Below are positions 1 to 13,578 of a stretch of 64,000 nt of DNA, piece after piece. The notes under the pieces were generated by a model. It saw only the letters and a program-made list of their open reading frames with translations, was not told the DNA's origin and did not search any database. Each line of letters starts with the position of its first letter. Position 1 is the stretch's first letter. The position numbers and the translations under genes are program-made. This DNA is from Ailurus styani (taxonomy: Eukaryota; Chordata; Mammalia; Carnivora; Ailuridae), in assembly GCA_002007465.1 (NCBI GenBank), contig LNAC01000109.1, positions 1,675,903-1,739,902 of the forward strand. Direction: 5' to 3'.

Positions 1-161
1 TTCTTTATATTTTCTTTTCACGTTTCCTTTTTCCTAGCTTACTTTATTATATGATCCTGTATGTTGTATATGTAACATAAAATACATGTCAATCGACTGT
101 TTATGTTATTGGTCAGGCTTTTGGTCAACAGTAAATTGTCAGGAGTTTGATTTTTTTCCTT

Positions 162-335
162 TTTTGAAGATTTATCTATTTTAGAGAGGGGGGGAGGGGC
201 AGAGGGAGAGAGAGAGAATCTCAAGCAGATGCGCCATCAAGCGTGTAGCCCAACGTAGGGCTCAATCCCCGGACTGCAAGATCATGACTTGAGCCAAAGG
301 CAGATGCTTAACCAACTGAGCCACCCAGGCGCCCC
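162..335 (-). repeat. Carnivore tRNA-derived SINE, diverged
   Basis: Reverse-oriented copy: T-rich tail complement at the left, GA-rich middle, and the complement of the tRNA-like head ending gccacccaggcgcccc. It is interrupted and diverged, so an older copy. Confidence 0.85.
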
Positions 336-483
336 TAATCTGCTTATAGTAGACACTCAATGTTACATTTGTTTCAGGTCTAAGTAGCTAGGGAGTCAGA
401 AGTTTTACATGAATTTTCAACTACATAGGGACTCGGTGGGGAGCAGCACTCCTAACTCCCATATTGTTCTAGAGTCAATTCTT

Positions 484-674
484 ACATATGTATTTTAAAA
501 ATTTTATTTAATTATTTGACAGAGAGAGCGGGAACACAAGCAGGGGGAGTGGGAGAAGGCGAAGCAGGCTTCCTGCTGAGCAGGGGGCCCGATACAGCGC
601 TCGATCCCAGGACCCTGGGATCATGATCGGAGCCAAAGGCAGATGCTTAACTGACTGAGCCACCCAGGCACCCC
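484..674 (-). repeat. Carnivore SINE with 10-bp target duplication
   Basis: Reverse-oriented SINE with 'gtcaattctt' on both sides (474-483 and 677-686). It is moderately diverged. Confidence 0.9.
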
Positions 675-800
675 AGGTCAATTCTTTATTTTTACGGGTT
701 GAACTTTGTCTCCTCCAAATTTCATATGTTAAAGCCCTGACCCCCCAGTACCTCAGAATGTGACTGTATTTGAAGATGGGGTCTTTATTTATTTTATTTT

Positions 801-990
801 AAAGATTTTATTTATTTATTTGACATGACAGAGATAGGGATCACAAGTAGACAGAGCGATAGGCAGAGGGAGAGGGAGAAGTAGGCTCCCTGCTGAGCAG
901 GGAGCCCAATGCGAGACTCGATCCCAGGACCCTGGGATCATGACCTGAGCCGAAGGCAGCGGCTTAACCGACTGAGCCACCCAGGTGCCC
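801..990 (-). repeat. Carnivore SINE inside MLT1-like LTR
   Basis: Reverse-oriented copy: T-rich aagattttatttatttatttgac tail complement through ccaggtgccc. Confidence 0.9.
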
Positions 991-1003
991 TTATTTTATT
1001 TTT

Positions 1004-1189
1004 TTAAGATTTTATTTATTTATTTGACAGAGAGAGATCACAAGTAGGCAGAGAGGCAGGCAGAGAAAGAGGAGGAAGCAGGCTCCCTGCGGAGCATGGA
1101 GCCCAATGCGGAACTCCATCCTAGGACCCTGAGACCATGACCTGAGCCGAAGGCAGAGGCTTTAACCCACGGAGCCACCCAGGCACCCC
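1004..1189 (-). repeat. Carnivore SINE, mustelid-type, tandem with the previous copy
   Basis: Reverse-oriented copy with 'caagtaggcagagaggcagg' and 'gctttaacccac', the two marks of the mustelid-type subfamily. It abuts the preceding SINE. Confidence 0.88.
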
Positions 1190-2184
1190 GAATATAGGGT
1201 CTTTAAAGAGGTGGTTAAATTTCAATGAGGACATCAGAGCGGACCCTTATCCCCTGCCTGGTGCCCTTGTAAGAAGAGATTAAGTCCCATAGAAAGAGAC
1301 GCCAGGGATGTGTGCACACGGAGAAAAGGCCACTTGGAGGCACAGTGAAGAGGACAGGCATCGGGAGAAGCCAAACCTGCCAGGACCTTGACGTTGGACT
1401 TCTAGCCTCCAGAACAGTAAGAAATAAATTTCCGCTGGGTAAGCCGCTTCCCATCCGTGATGCTCTGTTCTAGCAGCCCCAACAGGCCAATATGCATGCA
1501 TACATATGTAGATAGAAGATCAATCCGTATGCTCTATGGAGATGAAATTTCATGCCATAACATTCACTTTCAAAGTATGCCAATCCATGGTTTGTAGTAT
1601 GTTCATGCAATTGCTGATACAGCTGTACTTCTACCTGATTCCAGAACATTTACATCACCCCTTTCCCCAAGGCACCCTTCTCTAAAGTAAGATCAATGAC
1701 AAGCGGCTCTTTTATGCTTAATATTCCCAACGGTATTTTCTGCCGATTTTTATTTTTTAATTTAATTTCATTTAATTTTATGCTGAATTTTAAAATGAGA
1801 AATAACAAAATAAACATACTAAGGGCCCAATCTCTCAGAATCACCAGCAAGGCCACCCCCAAACACTGCACCCAGCAAAGCTCATCACGTTCCCTATGTG
1901 AGTCCTATTCTTCGCTTGGCTTTCAAGAGACTGGAATCGGTTAAACTTACTCTTTAAAACGGTTATATTTTTAAAGACACGAAATCCTCATCCAGACAAC
2001 TACATGAATGAATCTCAAAAGGTAAGTGAAAGAAGCCAACTCAAAAGGCAGCAACCAAATCAAGACACTTGGAGAACATTCTGAAAAAGGCGAAGCAACA
2101 ACAGAAGAGAGATCGGCGGTCGCCAAGGGACACAAGGGAAGGTTTTAGGGGGATAGGGCTGTTCCGTATTTTTTCTTCTTTTTT

Positions 2185-2252
2185 AAATTTAATTTTTATT
2201 TACTTATTTTTTATTATGTTACATTAGTCACCATACAGTACATCATTAGACT
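2185..2252. repeat. Carnivore L1 3'-end fragment
   Basis: Short match to the carnivore L1 tail ('ttagtcaccatacagtacat'). Confidence 0.5.
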
Positions 2253-2394
2253 GTCCCGTATCTTGACAGCGGTGGTTGTTCTATGACGCATGAGCTTGTC
2301 AACGTTCAAACAGGTACGTATATACCTAAAACCGGTGAATTTTACTGAATGTCATTAAATAAACCCGATGTTAAAAAAAAAAGCCATCTCGATG

Positions 2395-2560
2395 GAGTAC
2401 TTAGAGTGTGCCAGGCCCTTTGCTGAGCTTGACTTCCATTGCCACTCTGGGAAGTGCTATGATGCTTCCTGGTCAACAACTCCCCCACCCCCAGAGCAAG
2501 CTGCCCAAGGTCACGGGGAGGAGCCAGAGGTCCGGACTCAGACCCAGGAGACTGAGACCC
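2395..2560 (-). repeat. MIR fragment
   Basis: MIR core in reverse ('gctgcccaaggtcacgg'). Confidence 0.5.
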
Positions 2561-3199
2561 AGGAGATGGCCTCTCAAGTCTGTCAGAGAGCCAAGGGGCT
2601 AACCGGCCTCCCTTTCTAAGTATAAAGCCGTGTGAACAAATGCTTGTGAGCACAGGAGGGAGAAGCTGCGTCTGCACTGAACAATGAGAAAAAGGTCAGC
2701 CCGTGAGGATGTGCATGAACTTGGCTTCTCCCGCCGGGTCACCCAAGTGCTTCCGATTCTCAGTTTGCAGGATGGATGTGGCAGGCAGACCCCATGGGGC
2801 ACGTCCAGACAGTCCCATTATCCACCTGCCATCCCCCGCCGCCCCCAGAAGGCCCCCAAGCCCCATGCCCTGCAAACATAACATACATCAAACCCCACTC
2901 CAGACCGCGGCCTTCACCTGCACTACCCCATCTCAGAGAATGGCATCATTGCCGCCCCAGGTGCTCAGTCTCAACCCCAAGCCATTCAGACCCCCCTTTC
3001 TTGCACACCCCACATCCAACGTATCAGCAAATCTGACAGCCCACCTTCAGAATACTGCCTGACCGCGACTTCTTACCAAGCCACCACCCTGTCCCCGGGG
3101 CCAGAGCAAAGCCTCCTCGCTGGTGCCTGCTTCAGCCCTGCCCACAGCCCCCAGGTCCCCTTCTACCTCTCAGCTGGAGAAAAAAAAGTAAAGACCAGA

Positions 3200-3640
3200 C
3201 CGTTTCATATTCTCCTTGGAATCTTCCACTGAGTTCTCATTAAATGTAAAATAAAATCTGGACTCTTTAAGCCAGGCTAAGACCCTGTATGATCCGGCCC
3301 CTGCTCCCTCCTAGGCTTTATCACCCTCCCCTCACTCACTGTGCATAACCACGCCGGCATATCACTGGCCTTCAAACACGCAAGCATGCCCCTGCCCCAG
3401 GGCCTTCGCACCTGCTCTTCCCTCTGCCCGAATGCTCTCTCACCAGATGTTGGCATGTTTTGCTAACTTAGATAGGTTCCTCCTGCCCCTCTCTGCCCCT
3501 AGACCCTAGCATTTATCTCTCCCTGACATTATATGGTAGTCTTAGTCAACGAGACTCGCCAACTCAAGGGCAGACCTCAGCACGTGCTGCTTCTCACAGC
3601 CTGGAATGCAGCTGGCACTCAAGACGTATCTGCTGCAGGA
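3200..3640 (+). repeat. L2 LINE 3' end
   Basis: The L2 signature 'ccagggccttcgcacctg' is followed by the usual L2 tail pattern. Confidence 0.75.
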
Positions 3641-4405
3641 AGGAACCCCATATGTGTTATCTGAGTCTCCTGGAGCACCCCCCCACCCCCCTTCCTCCTG
3701 GTGCAAACCAGGCCCCAGGGGGTGAGTGCCCTGCCCCACGCCCCATCACCTGCCATGAAGGCATGCCATGAATCTCCCAATTTGGGGGCCATCTGCTCCC
3801 CTAGAGGGGAGCAAACTCTTAGGACTCTCCTTTTTCCTGTCACTTTCAAGCAAACCAAGCCAAAACTGACATGACCTAACAGTATCACACAGTAGCAACA
3901 AACAGGTCACCCCCACCAGACTTTCCCCCTCCTGCCTTAAATCAATAGCTGTCTCCACCTCTTCCACAGGGACTTTATGTCTGAGCTGGGCTCACAGGCT
4001 GCATATGCAGAGCTCCTGGGCCCTCAAAGGCCCACCACTGCCACTGCCACCGCCTTATTTTCCCATCTTGGTATAATGGGCCATTGCCATCAGCTGCACC
4101 CCGATGCCCCTGGCCCAGAATACACACAGGCCCAGAGAACGTGCAGAACGGTCCAGGAGAGGAAGCCAGCGGGCAGATTCCCATCCCACGTGGAAGACAA
4201 ACTGGCGGGCTGCTTTGGGTCTGGCAGGCCCGGGCAGGGTCTGGGCAACCTCCCGCCGGCCCTGCTGGGGCCAAACCCTATCTAACACCCCACTGTCTCA
4301 AAACAACAAAAAGGCCTGCCCCGATGTGAAGACCATTATGGCGCTCTGGCGCTCCTGCCAGGTGCCAGGCTGGCCCCCCACCGCCCCGGACGCGGCCAGG
4401 CCTTA

Positions 4406-6463
<2,058 letters not shown>

Positions 6464-6511
6464 CCTCTACGGGCCTCTCCTCGGGCCGCGGGTCCTCGCT
6501 GGGGCCTTTCT
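6464..6511 (-). CDS. GTF2IRD1: GTF2IRD1 coding exon 14, 48 nt (residues 540-556)
   Basis: 48 bp, phase 1 to phase 1; acceptor ctctttcag, donor gtgagg. It encodes KGPSEDPRPEERPVE with split Glu540 and Asp556. This short charged linker leads into I-repeat 3 and is comparable with DKGLSEDARPEERPVED of the human protein as I recall it. A symmetric, in-frame small exon like this is a natural candidate for alternative inclusion, but nothing in the sequence proves it. Confidence 0.95.
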
Positions 6512-6764
6512 CTGAAAGAGAACAGGGGTACCAGGAAGCCACGGGCATCGTCTCCCGGGCCCTTTGCCGCAAAGGTCAGGCCAAACAGTGAGGTGCAGAA
6601 AGCTGACTCTGGAGCAGAGCACAGCGACCCCCCGGATGGGATCAGGGACCACGATCCTGTACAGACACCCCACCCTTTTCTTCACACAAAGAGGCCAAGT
6701 TCAGAGCCAGGTGTCTGAGCACATTCGGTTGACACCCACTGGAGCCCAGACCCACGTCAGTTGG

Positions 6765-7400
6765 TCCTCTTTCCATGTGCTAGGTTCTACTCAGGCACTA
6801 GGACATGAGGGGACAAGACAAAATCCTGTCCTCTTGCTGTGACACCAGATCAAACACAGAAGGCCAGTCAGCAGGGATGCGGTGAAGACGGCTGGACAAG
6901 GGGAAGGCAAATGTGGACAGGGGCATGGAGCTACCCCAGGTCAGATACTCCACAGGGCTCTCTGATGAGACGGCACTGACCTTCGCCTAAGCTCAGAGCA
7001 ACAGACCCAGCCTCATGCCCAAGCAGCCAGGACGTGGCGTGTGAACAGGGGAGTACTGAAGCTATACAGGGGTGGGGGCCCCTGCTGCCCCGTTGTGGGG
7101 GGAGAGAAGGGAAGGCTTCCCACAGGAGGGGAGCACCTGCGCTGGAGACAAGGGTCTAGGAAAAGCAGTGAGGGAGAGGGATGCAGGCAGGGAGGGAGGA
7201 GCAACGTGGGGGGCAGTGGCAAACTGAGGTTTTGGCTGGAGGAGGAAATCCATGTGCACGGACACCGGGACTGGGGTGTGGGGGCAGCCATGCTGCACGG
7301 CCTCCCTCTGCAGCACCCCTTTATGGCCAGGGCTGGGGCCAGGAAGGCATCAAGGGTTGGTCAGTACTTGAAACAACCAGGAGGAGGCTCTAATTCGGGA
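6765..7400 (-). repeat. L2 LINE fragment, reverse
   Basis: Starts 'catgtgctaggttctactca', resembling the complement of the L2 3' end, and continues in GA-rich L2-like sequence. Boundaries are approximate. Confidence 0.5.
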
Positions 7401-9049
7401 AGCTTGCCGGCACTGTGTCTAAGCGCCTTCAAGGGCCTGTTTTAGCCCACGACATGCAGCCGAGCTGGAGAGTGGTGGAACAGGTGGAGCCCAGGTCTGC
7501 TCTCCTGCCAGCTCTTGGAGGGAGTGTGTGGGGGACAAAGGAGACAAGGCACAGTCCCCTGTCCCAGGCGGGATGGTGGGCTGGAAGGAAAGGAGCTGAT
7601 CCCGGGAGAGCTGGCAGGAGTCCAAATTCGCTCAGGATGAAGGATGAGCCTGCACCTGGGATCACCAGACAAGCCTGAGGTTTGGGGCTCAGTATGGAAG
7701 GTTCTGGAGGGCCGCACTTATGCTTAGCCCACTTGAAAAGGTTGAGGGCCAACCCCGGGGCCTCAGGCCTCAATCTTCTGCAGGGAAATGAGCTCACTGC
7801 GGGCAGGGGATGCTGGGCCCTCCTGACTCTGCCTGAAGGCTTTCCTCTGGCTTCAGGAGCAGGCCCAGCAACCTGGGAGAGGCCGAATTTCCTGGAAACA
7901 TCTCTCAGCCAATGACGTTGGGTCATTTGGAGGATCACTACCCCAGCTCCCTCCTTAGGGGCCTAGGGCGTGTGGTTTACGTGGCTCTCAAGCCCCCTGG
8001 CTCAGCTGTGCACAGTGTAACGGGCCTGGTGACACTCCTGCACGGTCCCTGTCCCACCTCCCATCCCACGGTGGTGTGCCCGGATCTCGTCCTGTGCCAG
8101 CAAGCAGAGCTTTATCTCACAGTCAGCTTCTAGAAGGTCCTGCTAATCAACTGGTTTTTTTGCGTTTTGTTTGATGCATTTCCAGAAAGGCTGGCGGGGA
8201 GACAGGGAAGGAGGAGTCTGGTGGGACCAGTAGGGCCACAAGGGACTTTTCCCAGGCAGGGACCTGCAACAAGGGGTCAGGTAACCGTCAGTCCCAGGAG
8301 AAGGAACTGCCCAAGTGTCATGAAGGTTACAAGATGGCCTGCAAGGACATGAGGGGGAGACCTGGCCAGGGAGTCTGTCCCTGCTGTGAGCTGGCCGTGA
8401 AGCATAGTCCTGGGAGTAGCAACAAGGAACTGGGGTCCGTCTGGAGCCGGGGCAAGAGAGGACCCACCCCTACCATGCCCCCGAATCCAGGTGTCCTCGG
8501 CCCCACGAAGGAGGGGCTTCTGGAGGGCCGGGGCCACTCCTGGGGGGCTGTGACCCATGTGCTTCCAAACGTGGGGAACCCACCAAATTCTCTACCCAGA
8601 CGTCAGGGGCTGGGTTATCCACTGGCTCGCCGGCCCCCATTTTCCACTGTGAATAAGTGGCGACAGATATGATCAAGGACACGCTAAGTCTCCCTGAGCT
8701 CTAGAGATGTCCAAGGCACCAGGTAAGGGAGGGAGGGACGTGTGCAAAATCGTAGCCACAAGCCTACACACACATGCAGAAAAAGGACACAGGAAGGATG
8801 AAGGACACAAAACTAGCAGCGGCTCGAGGAGGAGGCAGGGAGCCCCTCTGTCTGGGCTGTAGAGCCCGGCAGCATTTATTTTATAATGCACACGTGTCGG
8901 CAGAAAAAGCCCACGCACGGACACACACACGCACATGCCTCGTTCTAACCCACGGAGGTCTTGAAGGCCTCAGAATCTTCCTACTTTGTTCGGTTTTGAG
9001 TGGGGTGCTGGGAAAGGAGCCTCAGATGGGCAGTCAGCAACCTGGGCTC

Positions 9050-10870
9050 CAGCCCAAGGCTGGGGGCCTTTCGGGAGGTGGACAGGCCGGACCGGACCTC
9101 AGGTTCCCAACCTCTATCACGTCGAAGAGAAGCCATTCCAGTAGGTCCGCTGGTCCACAGCCGCTGGCCCCATGGGGTCCGGACGGAGAGGGTTACCCAC
9201 GATCATCCCCAATGGGCACTGGGACCTGGGCGGCTGGGCCCCTCTGTCAGCTCATCCCCAGCCCCGGATCACCTGAACGCCGCCCCCCAGTTTCTCCACA
9301 GTCAAGTCTGGTCCCACTCAACCCATCGAGAACAGTCTTTCTTCGTGACCAAGGTATTAGAAGCCCGTCCCAACTGATTGAGGAGACGAAAAAGACACAC
9401 CACTTCACCTCACGGAGCTACTGTTCTAGCAGTTTCTTCCTTGTTGTTTGTTTAACCAGCGATTAGGTTTTCAACAGTTGCAAACACAGCGGCCTCGCGC
9501 CTTCACAGGCTCTCCCCGCTCGCTGCCTATTTTTGGTGGCTGCCGACGGTCCATCAGGGGGATGCCACCAACAGGTCCCCGTCCTTCGTTACCAGTAACG
9601 TGGCTGTGAACACCTCCGTGAGGAAGACGTGGTCCGGGTTTCAGATCGTCTCCTAGGACCGGACCCCGGGAACTCCCAGGGGGTGCTCGTTCTGACGGCT
9701 CATCAGGTTGACCAATTTCTCGAAAGAGCAACTTGGCAAGCTACCTCCTTGCCAGCACCAGGAGGGCCTCCATTTCCCGACACACTCAACAAAGCTTCCA
9801 CCCGATTCAGGGGTGCAGAAGAGACGCGCCCTTTCTGTTTCCCTGAGGCTGCGTGTCTTCGCGATGCTTGCCGTCTCTTTCTTTCTTCGGGTGCGATCGT
9901 CCGTGTTGCAGCGGACGCTGGGTTGCACCGCTCGGGTCCCCTTCCAGGGGTGACTCCGTCTCACGACTGACCGAGAATATCCTAGATCAACTCTGAACAA
10001 CACCAAGGGGACATTCTGGCGGCAGAGCCTCCCGTGGGGTGACAGAGGCTGTCGGTGGGGCTAGAGTCACGCCTCCACCTCCCTCTCGGCCCCCCACGCT
10101 CCCACCCCCTCTTAGTTAAGATGCTGAGCCCAAAGGCGGCCCCTAGTAACTCCCCACCTGTTAAATGCCAGCTCCGACTCTGTTCCTTGGGGAACACTAC
10201 CTATGTGACATGTGTCCTTGGGCTGTGAATTTTTCCTGCGGGTCCAGCCCAGCGTTCTGGTCTCTGAAGGCCACAGGGAATGTCATTCCCAGGTGCACTG
10301 CCTGTCCTCTCGCAAGGCACCTGCCAAGTGCGTTATCTTGCCGGCTAAACTACCTTTACCCGACTGACTAATCAATACAAAAAGAAGGACTGAGTCCCTC
10401 CCCACCCCACCCCACCCCCGCCAGGACACGATGGGAAAACTCCCCCAGGAGGAGGCTGGGGTCCCTGTGCAGCCCCACTTCCCCAGCTGGCCCGCGATTG
10501 CCCCCGGATCCGGAAGTCCCATGAGCCGACTTGGTCCTGATGAATGAGCTCACACTGGGTTCCTTCTCACGGTTCGGTCGTCTGTGTGGACATCGGCTTC
10601 AGAACCAGGCCCGGGACGGGCACGTGCTCCACCCGTCTGCAGCCTGGACAAACCCTCCTCCAGAAGTCGGTTTTCCATGGTCGTCAGCTCATCTTCTGTC
10701 CCCCGCCACCTCTGGGGCTGCAGGTGGGGGACCTCGGGGCTTATCAGAAGCTAGAGACCTACAGGCTGGCAGACCCTGCGTGTCGCCTCACCGAGCGGGA
10801 CTCCCGCGGCCTCTTCCCGCTCTCCTGTTTCCAGACCATTCTCCCTGACGAAGACAGGAGCGGATGAGGA
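9050..10870. promoter_or_regulatory. Intragenic CpG-rich block, candidate CpG island
   Basis: A hand count gives about 31 CpG in 9541-9960 (420 bp), close to the number expected from base composition. Flanking intron shows the usual mammalian CpG depletion. CpG-dense patches continue at 9050-9540 and 10490-10870. No exon or known repeat is visible inside. This may be an alternative promoter, an enhancer or simply hypomethylated DNA. Confidence 0.45.
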
Positions 10871-11017
10871 ACAGAGACGTTCTGCTTTTATTCTGTCGTG
10901 AATGAACACGGTGCCACCGGCCTGGCCTGCAGGAAACCTTCTATTTTTCCTGTCATGTGTCTATTTTTGGTCGGGGGCGGGGAATTTCTCAAGTGCAGCA
11001 AAGCACACCGAAGGATA

Positions 11018-11230
11018 TTATAATAATAAACACCCATGTATCCACCAGCCGGAAGGAGTATGTTAGCATTTTGTCATTTTTGCACCCGATTTTTTAAGAA
11101 AACATTAAACGACACTGTTTTGATGTTTCCAAACTTACATCAATGCTGTGTCACTGCCCTGCCGCAGCTGGCTTTTCACGTTGAACGTTCCATTTCTGAG
11201 ACCTCTTTGCCCGTTTATTTAATTTCACAG
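11018..11230 (+). repeat. Old L1 LINE fragment
   Basis: 'aataaacacccatgtatcca' and the following 'gttagcattttgtcat' resemble an old mammalian L1 segment. Confidence 0.45.
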
Positions 11231-11231
11231 T

Positions 11232-11326
11232 TTTCATGTAATCTCTATGCCCCACGTGGGGCTCGAACGCACAGCCCTAGATCAAGAGTCCCAGGCTCTA
11301 TGAATTGAGCCAGCCAGGTGCCCCCC
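11232..11326 (-). repeat. Old carnivore SINE, truncated
   Basis: The complement of the tRNA-like part, 'cacgtggggctcgaacgcac', ending 'gccagccaggtgcccc'. Confidence 0.75.
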
Positions 11327-11615
11327 TGCGCTGTTCATTTAAATGCCACCTGCTGTATGCTTTTGAATGGTATCCTTGGGCACCCCCGCCTTCCGCTCCC
11401 ATTAAGCCTGGGTATCGCGCACACGGGAAATAAACAGAAGCCAGTCCGGTCTCCTTCTTCGAGTTTCGTGGCCTGGTTCTGGATCCTGTATTTACAAAGC
11501 TTTCCAAATTTGAACTGAGTACTAACATCATTTTCTAGCCTCTCTGTGAACCTTGTGTCCTATACTTAACAAACTGTCTGTCTCTGTGATAACCAACTTC
11601 TAAAAAACTTCACCG

Positions 11616-11932
11616 AGGGGCGCTTGGGATTGAGCCCCGAGTTGGGCTCCATGCTCAGCATAGAGTCTGCTTGAGATTCTCTCTCTCCCTCTGCCCCTCC
11701 CTGCATGCTTGTTTGCACTCTCTCTCTCAAATAATCTTTTATTTTCTTTTTAAGATTTTATTTATCTGTTTGACAGAGAGAGAGAGGGAACACAAGTAGG
11801 GGAAGTGGGAGAGGGAGAAGCATGCTTCCCGCTCACCAGGGAGCCCGATGCGGGGCTTGAGCCCAGGATCCTGAGTGAGCCACCCAGGTGCCCCTTAAAT
11901 AAGTAATCTTTAAAAAATAAATAAAAACCTTT
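11616..11932 (+). repeat. Carnivore SINE split by a nested SINE
   Basis: The head ggggcgcttgg lacks part of the tRNA region. The body runs to 'caaataatctttt', is interrupted at 11745-11895, and its A-rich tail resumes at 11896-11932. Confidence 0.75.
11745..11895 (-). repeat. Carnivore SINE nested in the opposite orientation
   Basis: Reverse copy inserted in the tail of the preceding SINE; an 'aaata(agt)aatctt' sequence recurs on both sides. Part of the head is deleted ('gatcctgagtgagcc'). Confidence 0.8.
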
Positions 11933-12059
11933 ACCTATAATAATTCTTACTTTGTCCTCATTCCCCTGCAATTTATCCTCAACCCCATGGTCAGAGTAAA
12001 CACGGTTAAAATCGTCACTTGTTAGCTCCAACCACCACCCAGCCCATGAGGAGGTTTCT

Positions 12060-12590
12060 GTCTCCTCAGAGTCAAGCCCCTGTTCTTTCCTTTGACATAC
12101 TTGCCTTACATAACCCATACTATCACCTACCTGCCTCCCTGACCTCACCCTCCCCACCTCACTCTGTGCCAGCCACCCTGGTCACCTTGCTTCTCCTCCA
12201 TAACTCATAACCCACCACGGGGCCTTTGCACATGCTATTCCTGCCGTCTACAAAGCTCTTTCCTGACATCCAGTGGCTCCCACCTCCTTTAGGTCTTTGC
12301 TCTAAAGTCTCTTTCTCAGTGAGGTCCTCTCTGACCACCTAAGTCCTGTAATAACCACTGCACCCCTGCCCCTCACACCTCCCCCTTCTAGCTTTGTGCC
12401 CCCCCCCCGCACTTACCACCCTTTGACTTGCTATTTTACTTCTCGATTTGCTTACTCTCTGTCTCCCCGCACTAGGAACACAGGGACCTTGGTGTGTTTG
12501 GTATACCGCCCCGTCCTTAGCACCTCGCACAGGACCTCCTGGGACATAGTAGGTGCTCAGTACATAGTTGTTGAACAAATAAGCAAGTTA
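12060..12590 (+). repeat. L2 LINE 3' end
   Basis: 'ggggcctttgcacatgct' then 'gggacatagtaggtgctcag' and a 'gttgttgaacaaat' end: the L2 3' terminus in forward orientation, stopping about 190 bp from coding exon 13. Confidence 0.85.
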
Positions 12591-12781
12591 ATTCACGTGG
12601 GGGCTCCTGGGAAAGATGCAGAAGCCAGACTTCATATAAACCAAGGCCAACTTCAAGTATCCAGAGAGGAACCTAGCCCGCACGGGGAGTCAGGCACACA
12701 CTGGGTTTTCTCTGGGGGCATCCTGGCCCACCCCTCTCCCCATGATGCCCTCGGGAGCTGGGTACCCAGCCCATTTCTTAC

Positions 12782-12871
12782 CAGTCAGCATCTCCATCCC
12801 ATAACCAGAATCTTCTGAGGGCAGATGCCCAGGCATTGAGTCTGTCATCTCCTCAGAAGTGGGTGAAGGGT
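12782..12871 (-). CDS. GTF2IRD1: GTF2IRD1 coding exon 13 (residues 510-540)
   Basis: 90 bp, phase 1 to phase 1; acceptor gtctccag, donor gtaagaa. It encodes [20 protein letters not shown] then [10 protein letters not shown]. Rich in Ser, Thr, Asp and Glu, this is an acidic disordered linker before I-repeat 3 with several potential kinase sites and a DSGY motif. No catalytic or DNA-binding feature is visible. It is followed by a 6.3 kb intron, the largest between coding exons in this window, which holds the CpG-rich block. Confidence 0.96.
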
Positions 12872-13497
12872 CTGGAGACAAAATGACACCAGCATCTTGT
12901 GCCTATCCTGCCCTGTCACAGTGCCTCGGGGACCCCCAGCCCCGTGTGACCGCAGAGCAGGACCCTTAAGGAAGCTGAGCCCCGGAACTCTAGGAGGACA
13001 GCTTTAGTGACCAGCTGTGTCAGAGGCCAGGCGGGGGCCCCAGGGGTGTGGGACCCCTCACTGAGCCTCCAGACACCACGTGTACCCTCTTTTTCACAGA
13101 CGTGGAGACCGAGGCTCAGGGGCCTCCAAGTCTGAAGTCAAACTCAGACCCTCCTGTTCCCATACCGCTTCTTCTCCTCCCTCCCCCCTTATAAATTCCA
13201 GGGGAGCCCGGCCTGAGAGGGCAGGCAGTGTGTGTGGGCGGGTGGAGAGCACGTTTAAGAAGGCCGGAGCCAGGACTGTCAGTGCAGAGCGGAGACCCAG
13301 CTGTAGGAATTCATGCCAGACCCTGCCGCTCTTGGGACCAAACCAGAGAAACAACGCCCTGGACACCCCCTCTAGGCCCTGGGGAGACAGAGAGGATAGC
13401 CCAGGAGGGGACATGGTGGTTCTGGCCGGTCCAGGGGCGGGAGCTGCTTGATTCCTGGAAGTTCAGGCAAGGCACCCTTCGGATACCTGTCCCTTAC
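12872..13497 (-). other. Intron between coding exons 13 and 12 (626 bp)
   Basis: No repeat or gene recognised. Possibly a degraded MIR near 13090-13150. Confidence 0.85.
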
Positions 13498-13578
13498 CTG
13501 GGACGGTGACCTGAATAATGTCTAGATCCTCTGGCTCAATTTTAATGGGCCTCAGCCCACTCAGCTCCCCAGAAGTTC
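13498..13578 (-). CDS. GTF2IRD1: GTF2IRD1 coding exon 12 (residues 483-510), SUMO site K495
   Basis: 81 bp, phase 1 to phase 1; acceptor cctcacag, donor gtaaggg. It encodes [19 protein letters not shown] then [16 protein letters not shown] is a strong SUMO consensus (psi-K-x-E) with a following acidic tail of the negatively charged type. The lysine counts as residue 495, a SUMOylation site reported for GTF2IRD1. The adjacent hydrophobic IIQV next to acidic residues also resembles a SUMO-interacting motif; that reading is inference. The exon is a multiple of three, so skipping would remove the site and keep the frame. Confidence 0.97.

Larger units (their letters stand above)
697..1500 (+). 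repeat. MLT1-like (ERVL-MaLR) solo LTR, interrupted by two SINEs
   Basis: The left part (697-790) carries the typical start 'catatgttaaagccctgacc'. The right part (1196-1500) has the 'cttgtaagaagagatt' block, 'ttctagcctccagaac' and an AATAAA-type signal ('gaaataaattt'). 'gggtcttta' recurs on both sides of the SINE block. This is a fossil LTR with no coding capacity. Confidence 0.75.
6512..12781 (-). other. Intron between coding exons 14 and 13 (6.3 kb)
   Basis: Holds L2 (6765-7400), a CpG-rich block (about 9050-10870), old L1 (11018-11230), an old SINE, a nested inverted SINE pair (11616-11932) and L2 (12060-12590). About 7400-9000 contains no recognised element. Confidence 0.85.

Noticed and set aside
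697..1500. Intact endogenous retrovirus around the LTR-like pieces
   Set aside because: Only old solo LTR-like fragments are seen; no internal viral coding region.
8774..9466. 230-codon open frame on the plus strand
   Set aside because: It leads into the CpG-rich block, which lowers stop-codon frequency; no domain recognised.
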